DNA from: a bacterium
GTDB taxonomy: Bacteria > Bacillota > Bacilli > Lactobacillales > Streptococcaceae
Assembly (NCBI GenBank): GCA_905221435.1
Contig: CAJNDD010000002.1
Coordinates: forward strand, 62,001 to 126,000
Length of the DNA: 64,000 nt
Direction: 5' to 3'
A program made the translations under genes and the position numbers. This document shows, one piece after another, positions 49,907 to 59,646 of the stretch (the stretch's first letter is position 1; every line of letters begins with the position of its first letter). The notes below the pieces were generated by a model. It searched no databases. It was not told the origin of the DNA and saw nothing but the letters and a program-made list of their open reading frames with translations.

Positions 49907-52312
49907 TTAACGCACTTCTGCATTGACTTTTTCTTCGAGTGATGCTTGAATTTTTTCCATATAGCGTGCGACTTCTTCGTCCGTCAAGCTATCTTCTGGA
50001 TTTTGGAAAGTCAGGCTGTAAGCCATTGACTTCATACCAAGTCCCAATTTTTCACCTGAGAAGACGTCAAAGAGTTTGATATCTGTCAAACGTTTCACAC
50101 CTGCAGCTCGGATAGTATCTACAACTTCTTGGTGAGTGACTTCTGCCTTGAGAAGTAGAGCAATATCACGACTAACCGCTGGGAATTTGGTGATTTCCAC
50201 AAATGGAGCAGCTGGTTGAAGGGCAGCCTCTATGGCTGAAAGGTTAAGCTCCGCTACATACGTTTCTGGAATATCGTAAGCCTTAGCTGTGACTGGATGC
50301 ACTTGACCAAGGAAACCAAGAACTTGATCACCGAGTGAAATCACAGCTGTACGGCCTGGGTGAAGACTAGCAATTTCATCTGTTGCTGTATAAGTCACTT
50401 CAAGCCCCAAGCGAGTAAAGAGCGCTTCAAGGATTCCCTTAACATAGAAGAAATCAACTGGAACTGCTGCCGTTTGGAAGTCTTTTTCTGCAACCAAGCC
50501 TGTCAAAACAAGGGCAAAGCTGTTGATTTCGTTTGGTAGGTCTTCTTTCGGATTGCCTGTTTGTTCAAAGACTTTTCCAATCTCATAAAGAGCCAAGTTT
50601 TTGTTCTTACGAGCCACGTTATAGGCTACCGTATCCAAAATACCTGAGATCATATTTTGACGGAGGACAGAACGATCCACAGTCATTGGCCACATGAGCT
50701 CTGTAAGGTTACTTGGTTGAGCTGTAAACTCAACTGCTTTTTCAGGAGTTGTCAATGCGTAGGTGATGATCTCAGTCAGTCCTGCTCCTTCAGCGATAGT
50801 ACGAACTTGGCGACGCAATTTTTGTGTCGCAGTCAATTCACCAGCTGTACCGTCATCTTTTGGAAGACTGGTTGGCAAGCGATCATAACCATAGATACGA
50901 GCGATTTCTTCAAAGAGGTCCGCTTCGATGGTGATATCCCAACGACGACGAGGTACGCTGACTGTAAAGCTTTCTGCATTGCCAGAAAGACCAAAGCCAA
51001 GACGACGGAAGACATCTTCCACATCAGCATATGAAAGTTCCGTACCAAGGACACGGTTGACGTCAGCCAGAGTTGAAGATACTTCTACATCTGAAGTGTC
51101 AAGCTCCCCCGCTGAAACGATGCCCTTACGCACCGTCGCACCTGCAAGATCAGCAATCATACTTGCTGCCGCATCAAGGGCTTCATTAACAGTTGCCACA
51201 TTGATCCCTTTTTCAAAGCGAGAAGACGACTCCGAACGAAGGTTGAGGCGTCCGCTAGTCTTGCGGATGGATTTGCCATTGAAGACAGCTGCTTCAAGGA
51301 CAACACGACTAGATTTTTCAGAGATTTCTGTCGCTTGGCCGCCCATAACACCTGCAAGGGCAACTGGCTTGTCTGCGACAGTGATGACTAGGTCAGTTTC
51401 TGCAAGTTCACGTTCTTCACCGTCCAAGGTCACCAATTTTTCACCAGCACGCGCTTCACGCACATGAATCTCGCTTCCTTCAAAGGTATCCAAGTCAAAG
51501 GCATGCATCGGTTGACCAAAGTAAAGCAAGATGTAGTTTGTCACGTCTACAACGTTGTTGATAGGACGAATCCCTTCATTCATAAGAAGGTTTTGCAACC
51601 ATTGTGGACTTGGTGCGATGGTCACATTGTCCAAGATACGGGCCGCATAGTAAGGTGCCTTGTCTGTCTCAATGCCTACAGAAAGGGCGTCTGCGGCAGC
51701 TTGGTCCGTTTCTGCAAGAGAAAACTCTTTAAAGCTAACTGCCTTGTCATAGATGGCTGCCACTTCGTGCGCTACCCCACGCATAGAAAGAGCGTCTGCA
51801 CGGTTTGGAGTTATGGAAAGTTCGATGATTTCATCATCCAAGTCTAGATATGAGAAGACTTCCTCACCTGGAACGGCATTTTCTGGCAAGATTTGAATGC
51901 CATCTGCGAATTCCTTTGGCACAACAGAGTCAGAAATTCCCAATTCACCAAGGGAACAGATCATTCCAAGTGACTCCAAACCACGGATTTTCCCTTTTTT
52001 GATCTTGTAGTTATCAGCGATGCGAGCTCCTGGAAGAGCCACCATGACCTTGATACCAGCACGTACATTCGGTGCACCACAAACGATCTGACGGGCTTCT
52101 TCTTCGCCAACGTTAACCTGACAGACATGCAAGTGTGTTTCTGGCACATCTTCGCAAGACAAGACCTCACCGACGACAATTTTTGAGAGACCGGCAGCCG
52201 GTGATTCGACACCTTCGACCTCAATCCCTGTAGTTGACATTTTCTCAGCCAACTCTTGTGATGGCACATCAATGTCCACCAACTCTTTTAACCATTTATA
52301 AGATACTAACAT
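49907..52312 (-). CDS. pheT: Phenylalanyl-tRNA synthetase beta subunit
   Basis: 801 residues, normal length. The N-terminal EMAP/tRNA-binding domain ([20 protein letters not shown]), the B3/B4 editing domain ([20 protein letters not shown]), B5 and the C-terminal FDX-ACB anticodon domain ([20 protein letters not shown]) are all recognisable. It forms the alpha2-beta2 enzyme with PheS. A 128-nt spacer separates it from pheS; both are on the T-box transcript unless an internal promoter exists. Confidence 0.97.
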   Translation of the reverse strand: MLVSYKWLKELVDIDVPSQELAEKMSTTGIEVEGVESPAAGLSKIVVGEVLSCEDVPETHLHVCQVNVGEEEARQIVCGAPNVRAGIKVMVALPGARIADNYKIKKGKIRGLESLGMICSLGELGISDSVVPKEFADGIQILPENAVPGEEVFSYLDLDDEIIELSITPNRADALSMRGVAHEVAAIYDKAVSFKEFSLAETDQAAADALSVGIETDKAPYYAARILDNVTIAPSPQWLQNLLMNEGIRPINNVVDVTNYILLYFGQPMHAFDLDTFEGSEIHVREARAGEKLVTLDGEERELAETDLVITVADKPVALAGVMGGQATEISEKSSRVVLEAAVFNGKSIRKTSGRLNLRSESSSRFEKGINVATVNEALDAAASMIADLAGATVRKGIVSAGELDTSDVEVSSTLADVNRVLGTELSYADVEDVFRRLGFGLSGNAESFTVSVPRRRWDITIEADLFEEIARIYGYDRLPTSLPKDDGTAGELTATQKLRRQVRTIAEGAGLTEIITYALTTPEKAVEFTAQPSNLTELMWPMTVDRSVLRQNMISGILDTVAYNVARKNKNLALYEIGKVFEQTGNPKEDLPNEINSFALVLTGLVAEKDFQTAAVPVDFFYVKGILEALFTRLGLEVTYTATDEIASLHPGRTAVISLGDQVLGFLGQVHPVTAKAYDIPETYVAELNLSAIEAALQPAAPFVEITKFPAVSRDIALLLKAEVTHQEVVDTIRAAGVKRLTDIKLFDVFSGEKLGLGMKSMAYSLTFQNPEDSLTDEEVARYMEKIQASLEEKVNAEVR

Positions 52313-52440
52313 AATTCTGATTCTAAGATCCCACCAAGTAAGATCTTTTCAATTCCTTTCTTTTTCTTCGAGTCAGTCATTTCTTTTTTAACTATATGAA
52401 ATGTGAGCGACTGTATAGGACTGTGTTTCAGGTTTCAATC

Positions 52441-53487
52441 TTATTTAAACTGTTCTGAGAAGCGGACATCTCCTTGATAGAATCCACGGATATCGTTAAT
52501 TCCGTAACGGAGCATAGCTACACGCTCTTGACCAAGACCAAAGGCAAATCCAGAGTAAACAGTCGCATCGATTCCACTCATTTCAAGGACACGTGGGTGA
52601 ACCATACCGGCACCCATAATCTCGATCCAACCTGTTTTCTTACACACGTTACAGCCTTCTCCACCACACTTGAAGCATGAAACATCCACCTCAACAGATG
52701 GCTCTGTGAATGGGAAATAAGATGGACGCAAACGGATCTGACGCTCTTCACCGAACATCTTTTGGACAATCAACTGAAGGGTGCCTTGAAGATCTGCCAT
52801 AGAGATGTTTTTCCCAACAACCAAACCTTCGATTTGGTGGAATTGGTGACTGTGGGTCGCATCGTCCGTATCACGACGGAACACACGACCTGGTGAGATC
52901 ATTTTCAAAGGACCTTTTGAAAAATCATGAGCATCCATCGCACGCGCCTGAACTGGAGACGTGTGAGTACGAAGCAAGATTTCTTCTGTGATGTAGAAAG
53001 TATCCTGCATATCACGAGCTGGGTGATCTTTTGGAAGATTCATACGCTCAAAGTTGTAGTAGTCTTGCTCCACTTCAAAACCATCCACAACTTGGTACCC
53101 CATACCGATGAAAATATCTTCGATTTCTTCACTTGTTTGTGTGAGAACATGACGGTGACCAGTCGCAACTGGGCGACCTGGAAGTGTCACATCGATGCTC
53201 TCACTTGCTAGTTGAGCTTCTACTTTCTTTTCTTCCAAGAGCTTAGCCGTTTCTTCAAAGGCCGCTGTCAAGATATCACGCGCTTCATTAACGTGTTTCC
53301 CGATGATTGGGCGCATCTCAGCAGAGACATCTTTCATCCCTTTGAGGATTTCCGTAAGCGACCCTTTTTTACCAAGGACAGAGACACGCAAATCTTGCAT
53401 CTCTTTTTCATTTTCAGCAGTAATCTGCTTCAAGCTAGCCAGCGTTTCTTCGCGAAGCGCTTTTAATTGTTCTTCAATAGTTGACAT
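52441..53487 (-). CDS. pheS: Phenylalanyl-tRNA synthetase alpha subunit
   Basis: 348 residues from [20 protein letters not shown]. The open frame runs further upstream into the T-box terminator and is not coding there. The class II motifs appear as [40 protein letters not shown] and [21 protein letters not shown] Cys-rich loop [17 protein letters not shown] is present. It charges tRNA-Phe together with PheT. Expression is controlled by the T-box upstream. Confidence 0.97.
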   Translation of the reverse strand: MSTIEEQLKALREETLASLKQITAENEKEMQDLRVSVLGKKGSLTEILKGMKDVSAEMRPIIGKHVNEARDILTAAFEETAKLLEEKKVEAQLASESIDVTLPGRPVATGHRHVLTQTSEEIEDIFIGMGYQVVDGFEVEQDYYNFERMNLPKDHPARDMQDTFYITEEILLRTHTSPVQARAMDAHDFSKGPLKMISPGRVFRRDTDDATHSHQFHQIEGLVVGKNISMADLQGTLQLIVQKMFGEERQIRLRPSYFPFTEPSVEVDVSCFKCGGEGCNVCKKTGWIEIMGAGMVHPRVLEMSGIDATVYSGFAFGLGQERVAMLRYGINDIRGFYQGDVRFSEQFK

Positions 53488-53531
53488 AATTCCTCCATCA
53501 GTCTCTCGTAGATAAAAAGAAAACCACATGC

Positions 53532-53715
53532 CAAAAACTCCACTCGGAGCGTTGACACGCGGTACCATCCGTTTTCATCTGACAAGTCAGACCTTCATTT
53601 CTAAATCCATGCGCAAGTGAATTCACCCAACTTTCATATAGAGAGCTTGCAGTCACGGCTCTCCTCCCTGTCATACTTCCCTTGAGTTACTAGTCTTGCG
53701 GATTTCTATTCAATT
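53532..53715 (-). promoter_or_regulatory. T-box leader of pheST
   Basis: The minus strand has the antiterminator motif GGATGGTACCGCG (53558-53570) followed by a terminator hairpin (CTCC GAGT GGAG, then TTTTT). Upstream lies a long stem I region with GGGAGGAGAGCC and a UUC triplet in GTGAATTCACTTGCG that could be the Phe specifier. Uncharged tRNA-Phe would favour readthrough into pheS. Confidence 0.88.
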
Positions 53716-53722
53716 ACTACTT

Positions 53723-53751
53723 AGTTTATCAGATTTTTAGTTAAAAAACAA
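53723..53751 (-). promoter_or_regulatory. Promoter of pheST
   Basis: Minus-strand TTGTTT, 17-nt spacer, TAAACT, a few nt upstream of the T-box. Confidence 0.6.
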
Positions 53752-53798
53752 GTTAGATTAGACTAATTTCAATATAAAAAGGAACAAGACACAATGCA

Positions 53799-54218
53799 TT
53801 ACCTATTTGTAGGATTTGTTTCATCTGTTTTCCTTTTCAATAAAAGAGTTGCTGCTTGATTAAAACCATCACACCAGTTATACCATTTTGCTTCATACTC
53901 ATCTTGAGATACGATATGCTTTTTTAAATCCAGAACAGAGTAAATCTTTCTTTCCTCGCAAGCTTGCGCATAGAGATGATATAGTTCATCGCCACCATCT
54001 CTATCCCACTCAGCAGAAATTGTATCCCTACCTACCAAAAAAGCCTGATAAGCCCTGTGATGCCCGTCTGTAATCAGCAAGCAGTCTCCGAATGCAAGAA
54101 CACTGATTGGAGCAATATTGATTATTTCTGCCGACTGATAAAGCATCTGGATATCTTGTAACTTCTTTTCTGATAAGTATAGTTGAGTCGGATGGAGATC
54201 TGTTATATTGACTCTCAT
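53799..54218 (-). CDS. ParB/sulfiredoxin-fold-like protein with DGHHR motif
   Basis: 139 residues. The pattern VNITDLHPTQLYLSEKKLQD, then VLAFGDCLLITDGHHRAYQA, follows ParB-N/Srx-like domains, where DGHHR lies in the nucleotide-binding loop. It lacks a ParB helix-turn-helix, so it is not a partition protein. GAGGAG precedes the ATG, 27 nt after the PAP2 gene. Role unknown; possible small ATPase- or kinase-like enzyme. Confidence 0.6.
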   Translation of the reverse strand: MRVNITDLHPTQLYLSEKKLQDIQMLYQSAEIINIAPISVLAFGDCLLITDGHHRAYQAFLVGRDTISAEWDRDGGDELYHLYAQACEERKIYSVLDLKKHIVSQDEYEAKWYNWCDGFNQAATLLLKRKTDETNPTNR

Positions 54219-54245
54219 TTCTTTCTCCTCAAAGGAATTTGATAC

Positions 54246-54896
54246 TCACTTCTGTTTACCTTTAAATCGCCATTGGAAGCGAAGCTTGTCATAGAAAGGA
54301 AATTCGATAAACAAGACCCCCAAACCCACACAGAAACTGGCAAGAACATCTGATGGGTAGTGAACTCCCAGATAGACCCGAGATAGCAACACACTGACTA
54401 GGTAGAAGCCAAGGACGATTTGCACAATTTTTCTCCAAACCGGATCTTTAATCCGTTGACTGAGAATGACAATCAGAGTACCTACCATCAGTGTCACTGC
54501 CAGAGAATGGCCACTTGGAAAAGAAAATCCCTTCTCCTCTACCAGATGTAAGATAGCTGGCCGTGGGCGCTGGTAGATGTTTTTAAAGGTCACGATTAAA
54601 AGACCGGCTAAGGCCAGATTACCCGCCATGAAGTAGCTTTCTATCTTCCACTGCTTACGATAAAAGATAAAGGCTGCGATGGCAACCCAGGTGATAATCA
54701 CCGGGATATCAATCAAACGCGTAAGGGTACGGAACAGAACAGTCAAATAATCTGGCAAGTCCCCACGAAGAGCAGTCTGAATCGGTTGATCAAAACCGAC
54801 CAGCGTTTCGGGGTAAAACTTGACCATATAGCCAAGAAGGGCGAAAAGTAAAAGGGCAAAACTGCCCTTCATTAAAAATGTTTGTTTATCTCTCAT
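54246..54896 (-). CDS. PAP2-family membrane phosphatase
   Basis: 216 residues with five or six membrane helices. The three PAP2 motifs are KNIYQRPRP, FPSGHSLAVT and SRVYLGVHYPSDVLAS. Such enzymes dephosphorylate lipid phosphates, possibly undecaprenyl diphosphate or phosphatidylglycerol phosphate. The start overlaps the end of ribU by 11 nt, so it should share the FMN-controlled mRNA. The ATG has no clear ribosome site, which suggests coupling to ribU translation. Confidence 0.9.
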   Translation of the reverse strand: MRDKQTFLMKGSFALLLFALLGYMVKFYPETLVGFDQPIQTALRGDLPDYLTVLFRTLTRLIDIPVIITWVAIAAFIFYRKQWKIESYFMAGNLALAGLLIVTFKNIYQRPRPAILHLVEEKGFSFPSGHSLAVTLMVGTLIVILSQRIKDPVWRKIVQIVLGFYLVSVLLSRVYLGVHYPSDVLASFCVGLGVLFIEFPFYDKLRFQWRFKGKQK

Positions 54897-55449
54897 AATG
54901 TTTTAAGGTTGGTTTCAAGAGGACGTATAACAACCAGAATGAAACGGCAAAGATTACACCCTCAATCAAGTTAAAAGGTAATACCATAGTCATTAGGTAG
55001 TTGGAAAGTCCCAAAATTTTTCCGATATCAAAGTTGGCAAACTTCGCGTACAAAGGAACAGCATAGACATAGTTGAGCACCAACATAGCCGCAGTCAATC
55101 CGATAGTCCCTGCTAGAGATGCTAGTAGAAAACGAAGAGTGCTACGTTCCTTTTTCCAAATCAAACCAAAAGCGATAACAAAAACTCCCAAGGCTACGAT
55201 ATTCATTGGCAAGCCAATGTAAGTATTCACTCCCTGGCTATTGAGAAGCAACTTCAAGAGTGATCGCAACAAGAGAATCCCAAGAGCAGCAGGCAAGTCC
55301 ATGACCACCAAGCCCACAAGGACTGGCAAGATACTAAACTCGATCTTGAGGAAGGTCGCCGCTGGCAAGAGCGGAAAGTCAAAGTACATCAGCACAAATG
55401 AAATGGCTGATAGAATCGCAATGGTCGAAAGTCGACGTGTGTTTGTCAT
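54886..55449 (-). CDS. ribU: Riboflavin ECF transporter S component
   Basis: 187 residues from MTNTRRLSTIAILSAISFVL, with GGAGG 8 nt upstream. It has six membrane helices and the RibU-type stretches MYFDFPLLPAATFLKIEFSI, SQGVNTYIGLPMNIVALG and LPFNLIEGVIFAVSFWLLYV. It binds riboflavin and works with the shared EcfAAT energy module encoded elsewhere. The FMN riboswitch upstream confirms the assignment. Confidence 0.94.
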   Translation of the reverse strand: MTNTRRLSTIAILSAISFVLMYFDFPLLPAATFLKIEFSILPVLVGLVVMDLPAALGILLLRSLLKLLLNSQGVNTYIGLPMNIVALGVFVIAFGLIWKKERSTLRFLLASLAGTIGLTAAMLVLNYVYAVPLYAKFANFDIGKILGLSNYLMTMVLPFNLIEGVIFAVSFWLLYVLLKPTLKHYER

Positions 55450-55607
55450 AACAGGTTCCTCCAATTTTCTATAAAATCAGAAGAAGTTGGAAAGGATCCC
55501 TCTATCTATTCTCACTTTTTATATCCCAAAAGTTCCCCCTCACTCTTTTGAGCAAGCGGTTGCAATTTATCTATAAACTCATCCGAACAGACAAAGCTAT
55601 TCTTTCG

Positions 55608-55821
55608 TCTTCTCCCATCCAGACTATACTGTCGGTTGTGGAATCGCACCACATCAGCTTGCGCTCGCGGACTTCTTTAACTAAGATATTTTGGAGTAAT
55701 CTAGGCGTCGCAGTCGAAGATAATACTTGAGTATATCGAGACAAGACAACGAAGAGTAAGCCAAAATAGCTAGTTAAAGTCACCGCCGGTCGGGAATCTC
55801 ACCCAGCCCTGAAGACCCTTT
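55608..55821 (-). promoter_or_regulatory. FMN riboswitch (RFN element) with enlarged P3-type arm
   Basis: Conserved RFN pieces on the minus strand: AGGGTCTTCAGGGCTGGGTG, GAGATTCCCGACCGGCGGTGA, then AGTCCGCGAGCGC and GATGTGGTGCGATTCCACAA with ACCGACAGTATAGTCTGG. (The first two are adjacent and quoted in parts.) Between GGCGGTGA and AGTCCGCGAG lie about 110 nt, paired at the base by CTTTAACTA/TAGTTAAAG. FMN binding should repress ribU. Confidence 0.9.
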
Positions 55822-55829
55822 AATCATAA

Positions 55830-55858
55830 CAAAAAACGCTTGCAAGTGCAAGCATTTT
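55830..55858 (-). terminator. Terminator of trmL
   Basis: Arms TGCTTGCA and TGCAAGCG followed by TTTTTTG on the minus strand, directly after the trmL stop. Confidence 0.85.
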
Positions 55859-55860
55859 GT

Positions 55861-56364
55861 TTATTTCAATTTATCTGCTTCATAGGTGTGAACGAGCTCA
55901 AGACCTGCAAAATTCTGCTGACGGAGCGCTTCGTAGACAATCATGCAGACGGTATTAGACACATTGAGACTGCGGACGTGTTCATCATTCATAGGGATAC
56001 GGAGAGCTTTCTCTGGATGTTCACGCATAAAGTCCTCTGGCAACCCCTTATCCTCACGTCCGAAGAGAAAATACTGGTCTTCACCACTTGCCAAATTCGC
56101 CTCAGAATAGACCTTTTCCGCAAATTTTGAAATCAGATAGAGTTTCCCCTTCATCTGAGACATAAAATCTTCCAAGCTGTCATAAAAATAAATCTCTAAC
56201 TTATCCCAGTAATCCAAACCAGCCCGCTTCATCTTCCGGTCATCAATCGGAAATCCCATCGGTTTGATGATGTGGAGGGGAGAATTGGTCGCAGCGCAAG
56301 TACGCGCAATGTTACCTGTATTTTGTGGAATCTGAGGTTCAAATAATACAATGTGATTTGTCAT
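55861..56364 (-). CDS. trmL: tRNA (cytidine/uridine-2'-O-)-methyltransferase
   Basis: 168 residues from [25 protein letters not shown] (SpoU-type) methyltransferase with the knot motifs [20 protein letters not shown] and [20 protein letters not shown]. TrmL methylates the wobble ribose of tRNA-Leu using SAM. AAAGGAAG precedes the ATG; an in-frame upstream start would lie in the leader terminator. The leader upstream is described separately. Confidence 0.93.
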   Translation of the reverse strand: MTNHIVLFEPQIPQNTGNIARTCAATNSPLHIIKPMGFPIDDRKMKRAGLDYWDKLEIYFYDSLEDFMSQMKGKLYLISKFAEKVYSEANLASGEDQYFLFGREDKGLPEDFMREHPEKALRIPMNDEHVRSLNVSNTVCMIVYEALRQQNFAGLELVHTYEADKLK

Positions 56365-56387
56365 GACTGGCTTCCTTTTATCATTGC

Positions 56388-56489
56388 AAAAAAATAGCCA
56401 CACTGCCCGGAGTCAAGCTCAGCAAACAGCGTGGTTAAGGCGTCGTTAACTTACCTCACAACAGGTTTGAAGTAAATCAGCGAAACTAC
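56388..56489 (-). ncRNA. Short structured leader or small RNA upstream of trmL
   Basis: From a strong promoter, about 100 nt are transcribed leftward. They contain a hairpin ACTTCAAACCT GTTGTG AGGTAAGT (56449-56473), the pairing GTTAA GGCGTCG TTAAC (56434-56450), and a terminator with arms CCACGCTG and CAGTGTGG (56398-56434) followed by seven T residues. trmL starts 24 nt further on. It could be an attenuator of trmL or an independent small RNA. I do not recognise an Rfam family. Confidence 0.65.
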
Positions 56490-56495
56490 TTTCTT

Positions 56496-56523
56496 AGTAT
56501 AACACTTTCAGAATCATTGTCAA
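56496..56523 (-). promoter_or_regulatory. Promoter of the trmL leader RNA
   Basis: Minus-strand TTGACA, 16-nt spacer, TATACT: near-consensus sigma-A promoter. Confidence 0.8.
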
Positions 56524-56765
56524 TAGAAACGACTTGATTTTTTTACTTTTTTTTATTATATTTTCATACCGAAACATTCACTTTCAAAATAGCCTTAGCA
56601 AGAGAGTAAAATCACTTCAAATCAGAGACATTGTTATAGAAATTAAGCAGATTTATCTTCAAAAACTTTAAAAAGCCCTTTCTTCCTTCAAAAATCGGCT
56701 TGGCAAGTGCATTTTTTGCTAAAAAAGAGTATGATAGTTACATCATGAAAAAGTAGGTTTTTTAT

Positions 56766-58115
56766 ATGAAAATTGTCCTTGTTGGTGGAGGGAAAGTCGG
56801 TTTCGCCCTCTGTCGTTCACTGGTTGCAGAAAACCATGACGTTGTCCTCATCGAACAAGATGAGGCTGTCCTCAATCACATTGTCAGTCGCTTTGATATC
56901 ATAGGACTCCTTGGAAATGGTGCTGACTTTGCCATCTTGGAGCAAGCCGGTGTTCAAGAGTGTGATATCTTTATCGCTCTAACTGAATACGATGAAGTGA
57001 ATATGATTTCAGCGGTACTTGCCAAAAAAATGGGCGCTAAAGAAACCATCGTTCGGGTGCGAAATCCTGAATACTCTAATGCCTATTTTAAAGAGAAAAA
57101 TATTCTTGGATTTTCACTTATCGTTAATCCAGAACTCCTAGCAGCCCGTGCCATCTCAAATAGCATCGATTTCCCTAATGCCCTCTCCGTTGAGCGTTTT
57201 GCTGGAGGTCGGGTCAGTCTGATGGAGTTTGTTGTCAAAGATTCTAGCGATCTTTGTCAAATGCCAATCTCAGACTTCCGTAAGAAATTTGGCAACATCA
57301 TTGTCTGTGCTATGGAAAGAGACCATCAACTCATGATTCCAAGTGGTGATGTCACTATCCAGGACAAGGATAGGATTTTTGTTACAGGAAATCGTGTAGA
57401 TATGATGCTTTTCCACAACTATTTCAAATCACGTGCAGTGAAAAGCTTGCTTATCGTTGGAGCTGGAAAAATTGCTTATTATCTACTTGGCATTTTAAAA
57501 GACAGTCGCATCGATACCAAGGTTATCGAGATCAATCCTGAAAGAGCTCGTTTCTTCAGCGAAAAGTTCCCCAATCTCTATATTGTCCAAGGGGATGGAA
57601 CTGCAAAAGACATTTTGCTGGAGGAAAGTGCTCCTAGCTATGATGCAGTCGCAACCTTAACTGGTGTTGACGAGGAAAACATCATCACCTCTATGTTTCT
57701 TGACCGTGTTGGCGTCCAAAAAAATATCACTAAAGTCAACCGAACTAGTCTTCTAGAGATTATCCATGCGCCTGATTTTTCAAGCATCATCACGCCGAAA
57801 ATCATCGCAGTGGATACCATTATGCACTTTATCCGAGGTCGGGTAAACGCCCAATACTCAGACCTTCAAGCCATGCACCATCTAGCAAATGGCCAAATTG
57901 AAACCCTGCAATTCCATATCAAGGAAGCCAATAAAATGACTGCCAAGCCCCTTTCACAGTTAAAATTGAAGAAAGGGGTTCTCATCGCAGCCATTATCCG
58001 AAAAGGAAAAACAATCTTCCCTACTGGAGAGGATATACTTGAGGTCGGAGACCAGTTACTGGTAACCACCCTGCTGCCAAACATCACCAAGATTTATGAT
58101 TTGATTGAGAGGTAA
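56766..58115 (+). CDS. trkA: Trk potassium uptake regulatory subunit TrkA
   Basis: 449 residues with two RCK modules. Nucleotide-binding folds start at KIVLVGGGKVGFALCRSLVA (residue 2) and LLIVGAGKIAYYLLGILKD (about 228), each followed by a TrkA-C domain. It binds NAD(H) or ATP and gates the TrkH channel on the cytoplasmic side. It starts after a TAGGT site. trkH follows after 3 nt. No strong promoter is seen; TATGAT lies about 30 nt upstream. Confidence 0.94.
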   Translation: MKIVLVGGGKVGFALCRSLVAENHDVVLIEQDEAVLNHIVSRFDIIGLLGNGADFAILEQAGVQECDIFIALTEYDEVNMISAVLAKKMGAKETIVRVRNPEYSNAYFKEKNILGFSLIVNPELLAARAISNSIDFPNALSVERFAGGRVSLMEFVVKDSSDLCQMPISDFRKKFGNIIVCAMERDHQLMIPSGDVTIQDKDRIFVTGNRVDMMLFHNYFKSRAVKSLLIVGAGKIAYYLLGILKDSRIDTKVIEINPERARFFSEKFPNLYIVQGDGTAKDILLEESAPSYDAVATLTGVDEENIITSMFLDRVGVQKNITKVNRTSLLEIIHAPDFSSIITPKIIAVDTIMHFIRGRVNAQYSDLQAMHHLANGQIETLQFHIKEANKMTAKPLSQLKLKKGVLIAAIIRKGKTIFPTGEDILEVGDQLLVTTLLPNITKIYDLIER

Positions 58116-58118
58116 AAA

Positions 58119-59558
58119 ATGAATAAAAGTATGATTCGTTACCTCCTTTCAAAACTTCTCTTGATTGAGGCGGTTCTCCTTCTAGTACCTGTTGGTGTAG
58201 CGGCCTATTACCAGGAATCCAGTCAAGTATTTATAGCTCTCTTTACGACGATTGGAATTTTAGTCCTTCTCGGTGGTCTAGGAGTTTTACGGAAACCGAA
58301 AAATCAACGGATTTACGCCAAGGAGGGAGTCTTAATCGTTGCCCTCTGTTGGATTCTCTGGTCTTTCTTTGGTAGCCTCCCCTTTGTCTTTTCGGGACAA
58401 ATCCCAAGCGTTATTGATGCCTTCTTTGAAATCAGCTCTGGTTTTACAACTACAGGAGCAACTATTCTGAACGATGTTTCAGTTCTCAGTCGCTCCCTCC
58501 TCTTCTGGAGAAGTTTCACTCACTTGATTGGAGGGATGGGGGTGCTCGTCTTTGCACTTGCCATTATGGACAATGCCAAAAATAGTCACTTGGAGGTGAT
58601 GAAGGCTGAGGTTCCTGGACCTGTCTTTGGCAAGGTCGTATCCAAGCTAAAAAACACTGCCCAGATCCTCTATCTGCTTTATCTAGCTCTCTTCTCCCTT
58701 TTTGTTGTCATCTACTATCTAGCAGGCATGCCTCTCTATGATAGTTTTGTCATTGCTATGGGAACAGCAGGAACTGGGGGCTTTACCGTCTATAACGACG
58801 GAATTGCCCACTACGGTAGCTCACTCATCACCTATCTAGTTAGTATCGGAGTTCTGGTTTTTGGGATTAACTTCAATCTCTACTACTACCTCATGCTCCG
58901 TCGGGTTAAGGCTTTCTTTGGAGATGAAGAACTGCGAGCTTATGTGATCATTGTCCTAGTTTCTACCGGCTTGATTACTCTTAATACGCTCCACCTCTAC
59001 CAGGGTGTCTCTAAAAGTGTTGAAATGGCCTTCTTCCAGGTTTCCAATATCATCACGACAACAGGTTTTGGTTACGGAGATATTACCAACTGGCCCCTCT
59101 TCTCCCAATTTATCCTCCTCTTCCTCATGGGAATCGGTGGATCAGCTGGTTCAACTGCTGGTGGTCTCAAAGTAATTAGAGGACTCATTCTCTCTAAAAT
59201 CGCAAAAAATCAGATTTTGTCCATCTTATCCCCTCACCGTGTTTTGACTCTACACGTCAACAAGACTGTGATTGACAAGGATACCCAGCACAAGATTCTT
59301 AAATATTTTGCCATCTATATGATGATTATACTCTCTCTCATCTTTATCGTCAGTCTTGATAGCAATGATTTTCTAGTCGTGACCAGTGCTGTCTTCAGCT
59401 GTTTTAACAATATAGGACCTATTCTAGGTACAACCTCTAGTTTTGCCATCTTTAGTCCCATCTCTAAAATCCTGCTCTCCTTTGCAATGATTGCAGGCCG
59501 CTTAGAGATTTACCCAATTTTACTACTCTTTATGAAACGCACTTGGTCTAAACGCTAA
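58119..59558 (+). CDS. trkH: Trk potassium uptake membrane subunit TrkH
   Basis: 479 residues, about ten membrane helices arranged as four M1-P-M2 repeats. The selectivity-filter-like stretches are SSGFTTTGATI, GTAGTGGFTVYN and IITTTGFGYGD, followed by SAGSTAGGLKVIRGL. It forms the potassium pore that TrkA regulates. It begins 3 nt after trkA. Confidence 0.95.
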   Translation: MNKSMIRYLLSKLLLIEAVLLLVPVGVAAYYQESSQVFIALFTTIGILVLLGGLGVLRKPKNQRIYAKEGVLIVALCWILWSFFGSLPFVFSGQIPSVIDAFFEISSGFTTTGATILNDVSVLSRSLLFWRSFTHLIGGMGVLVFALAIMDNAKNSHLEVMKAEVPGPVFGKVVSKLKNTAQILYLLYLALFSLFVVIYYLAGMPLYDSFVIAMGTAGTGGFTVYNDGIAHYGSSLITYLVSIGVLVFGINFNLYYYLMLRRVKAFFGDEELRAYVIIVLVSTGLITLNTLHLYQGVSKSVEMAFFQVSNIITTTGFGYGDITNWPLFSQFILLFLMGIGGSAGSTAGGLKVIRGLILSKIAKNQILSILSPHRVLTLHVNKTVIDKDTQHKILKYFAIYMMIILSLIFIVSLDSNDFLVVTSAVFSCFNNIGPILGTTSSFAIFSPISKILLSFAMIAGRLEIYPILLLFMKRTWSKR

Positions 59559-59567
59559 TTATAATAC

Positions 59568-59605
59568 AATTCCCCTTTTACAAACTAGTAGAAGGGGAAT
59601 TTTTC
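59568..59605 (+). terminator. Terminator of trkAH
   Basis: Arms AATTCCCCTT and AAGGGGAATT with TTTTC, 9 nt beyond the trkH stop. Confidence 0.88.
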
Positions 59606-59610
59606 TATTA

Positions 59611-59640
59611 AAAACGAGAAGACCTTTTGGTCCTCTCCGA
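59611..59640 (-). terminator. Terminator of the ami operon
   Basis: Minus-strand arms GAGAGGACC and GGTCTTCTC around AAAA, followed by GTTTTTAATAG, just after the amiF stop. Confidence 0.85.
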
Positions 59641-59646
59641 ATCTAA

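Noticed and set aside
50928..51467. Long 179-codon frame on the plus strand opposite pheT
   Set aside because: It lies fully inside pheT, is very rich in Ser, Arg and Thr as expected for a reverse frame, and has no ribosome site or family motif.
56388..56489. CiaR-dependent csRNA identity for the trmL leader RNA
   Set aside because: The size would fit, but the paired TTTAAG repeats that CiaR needs at the promoter are not present.
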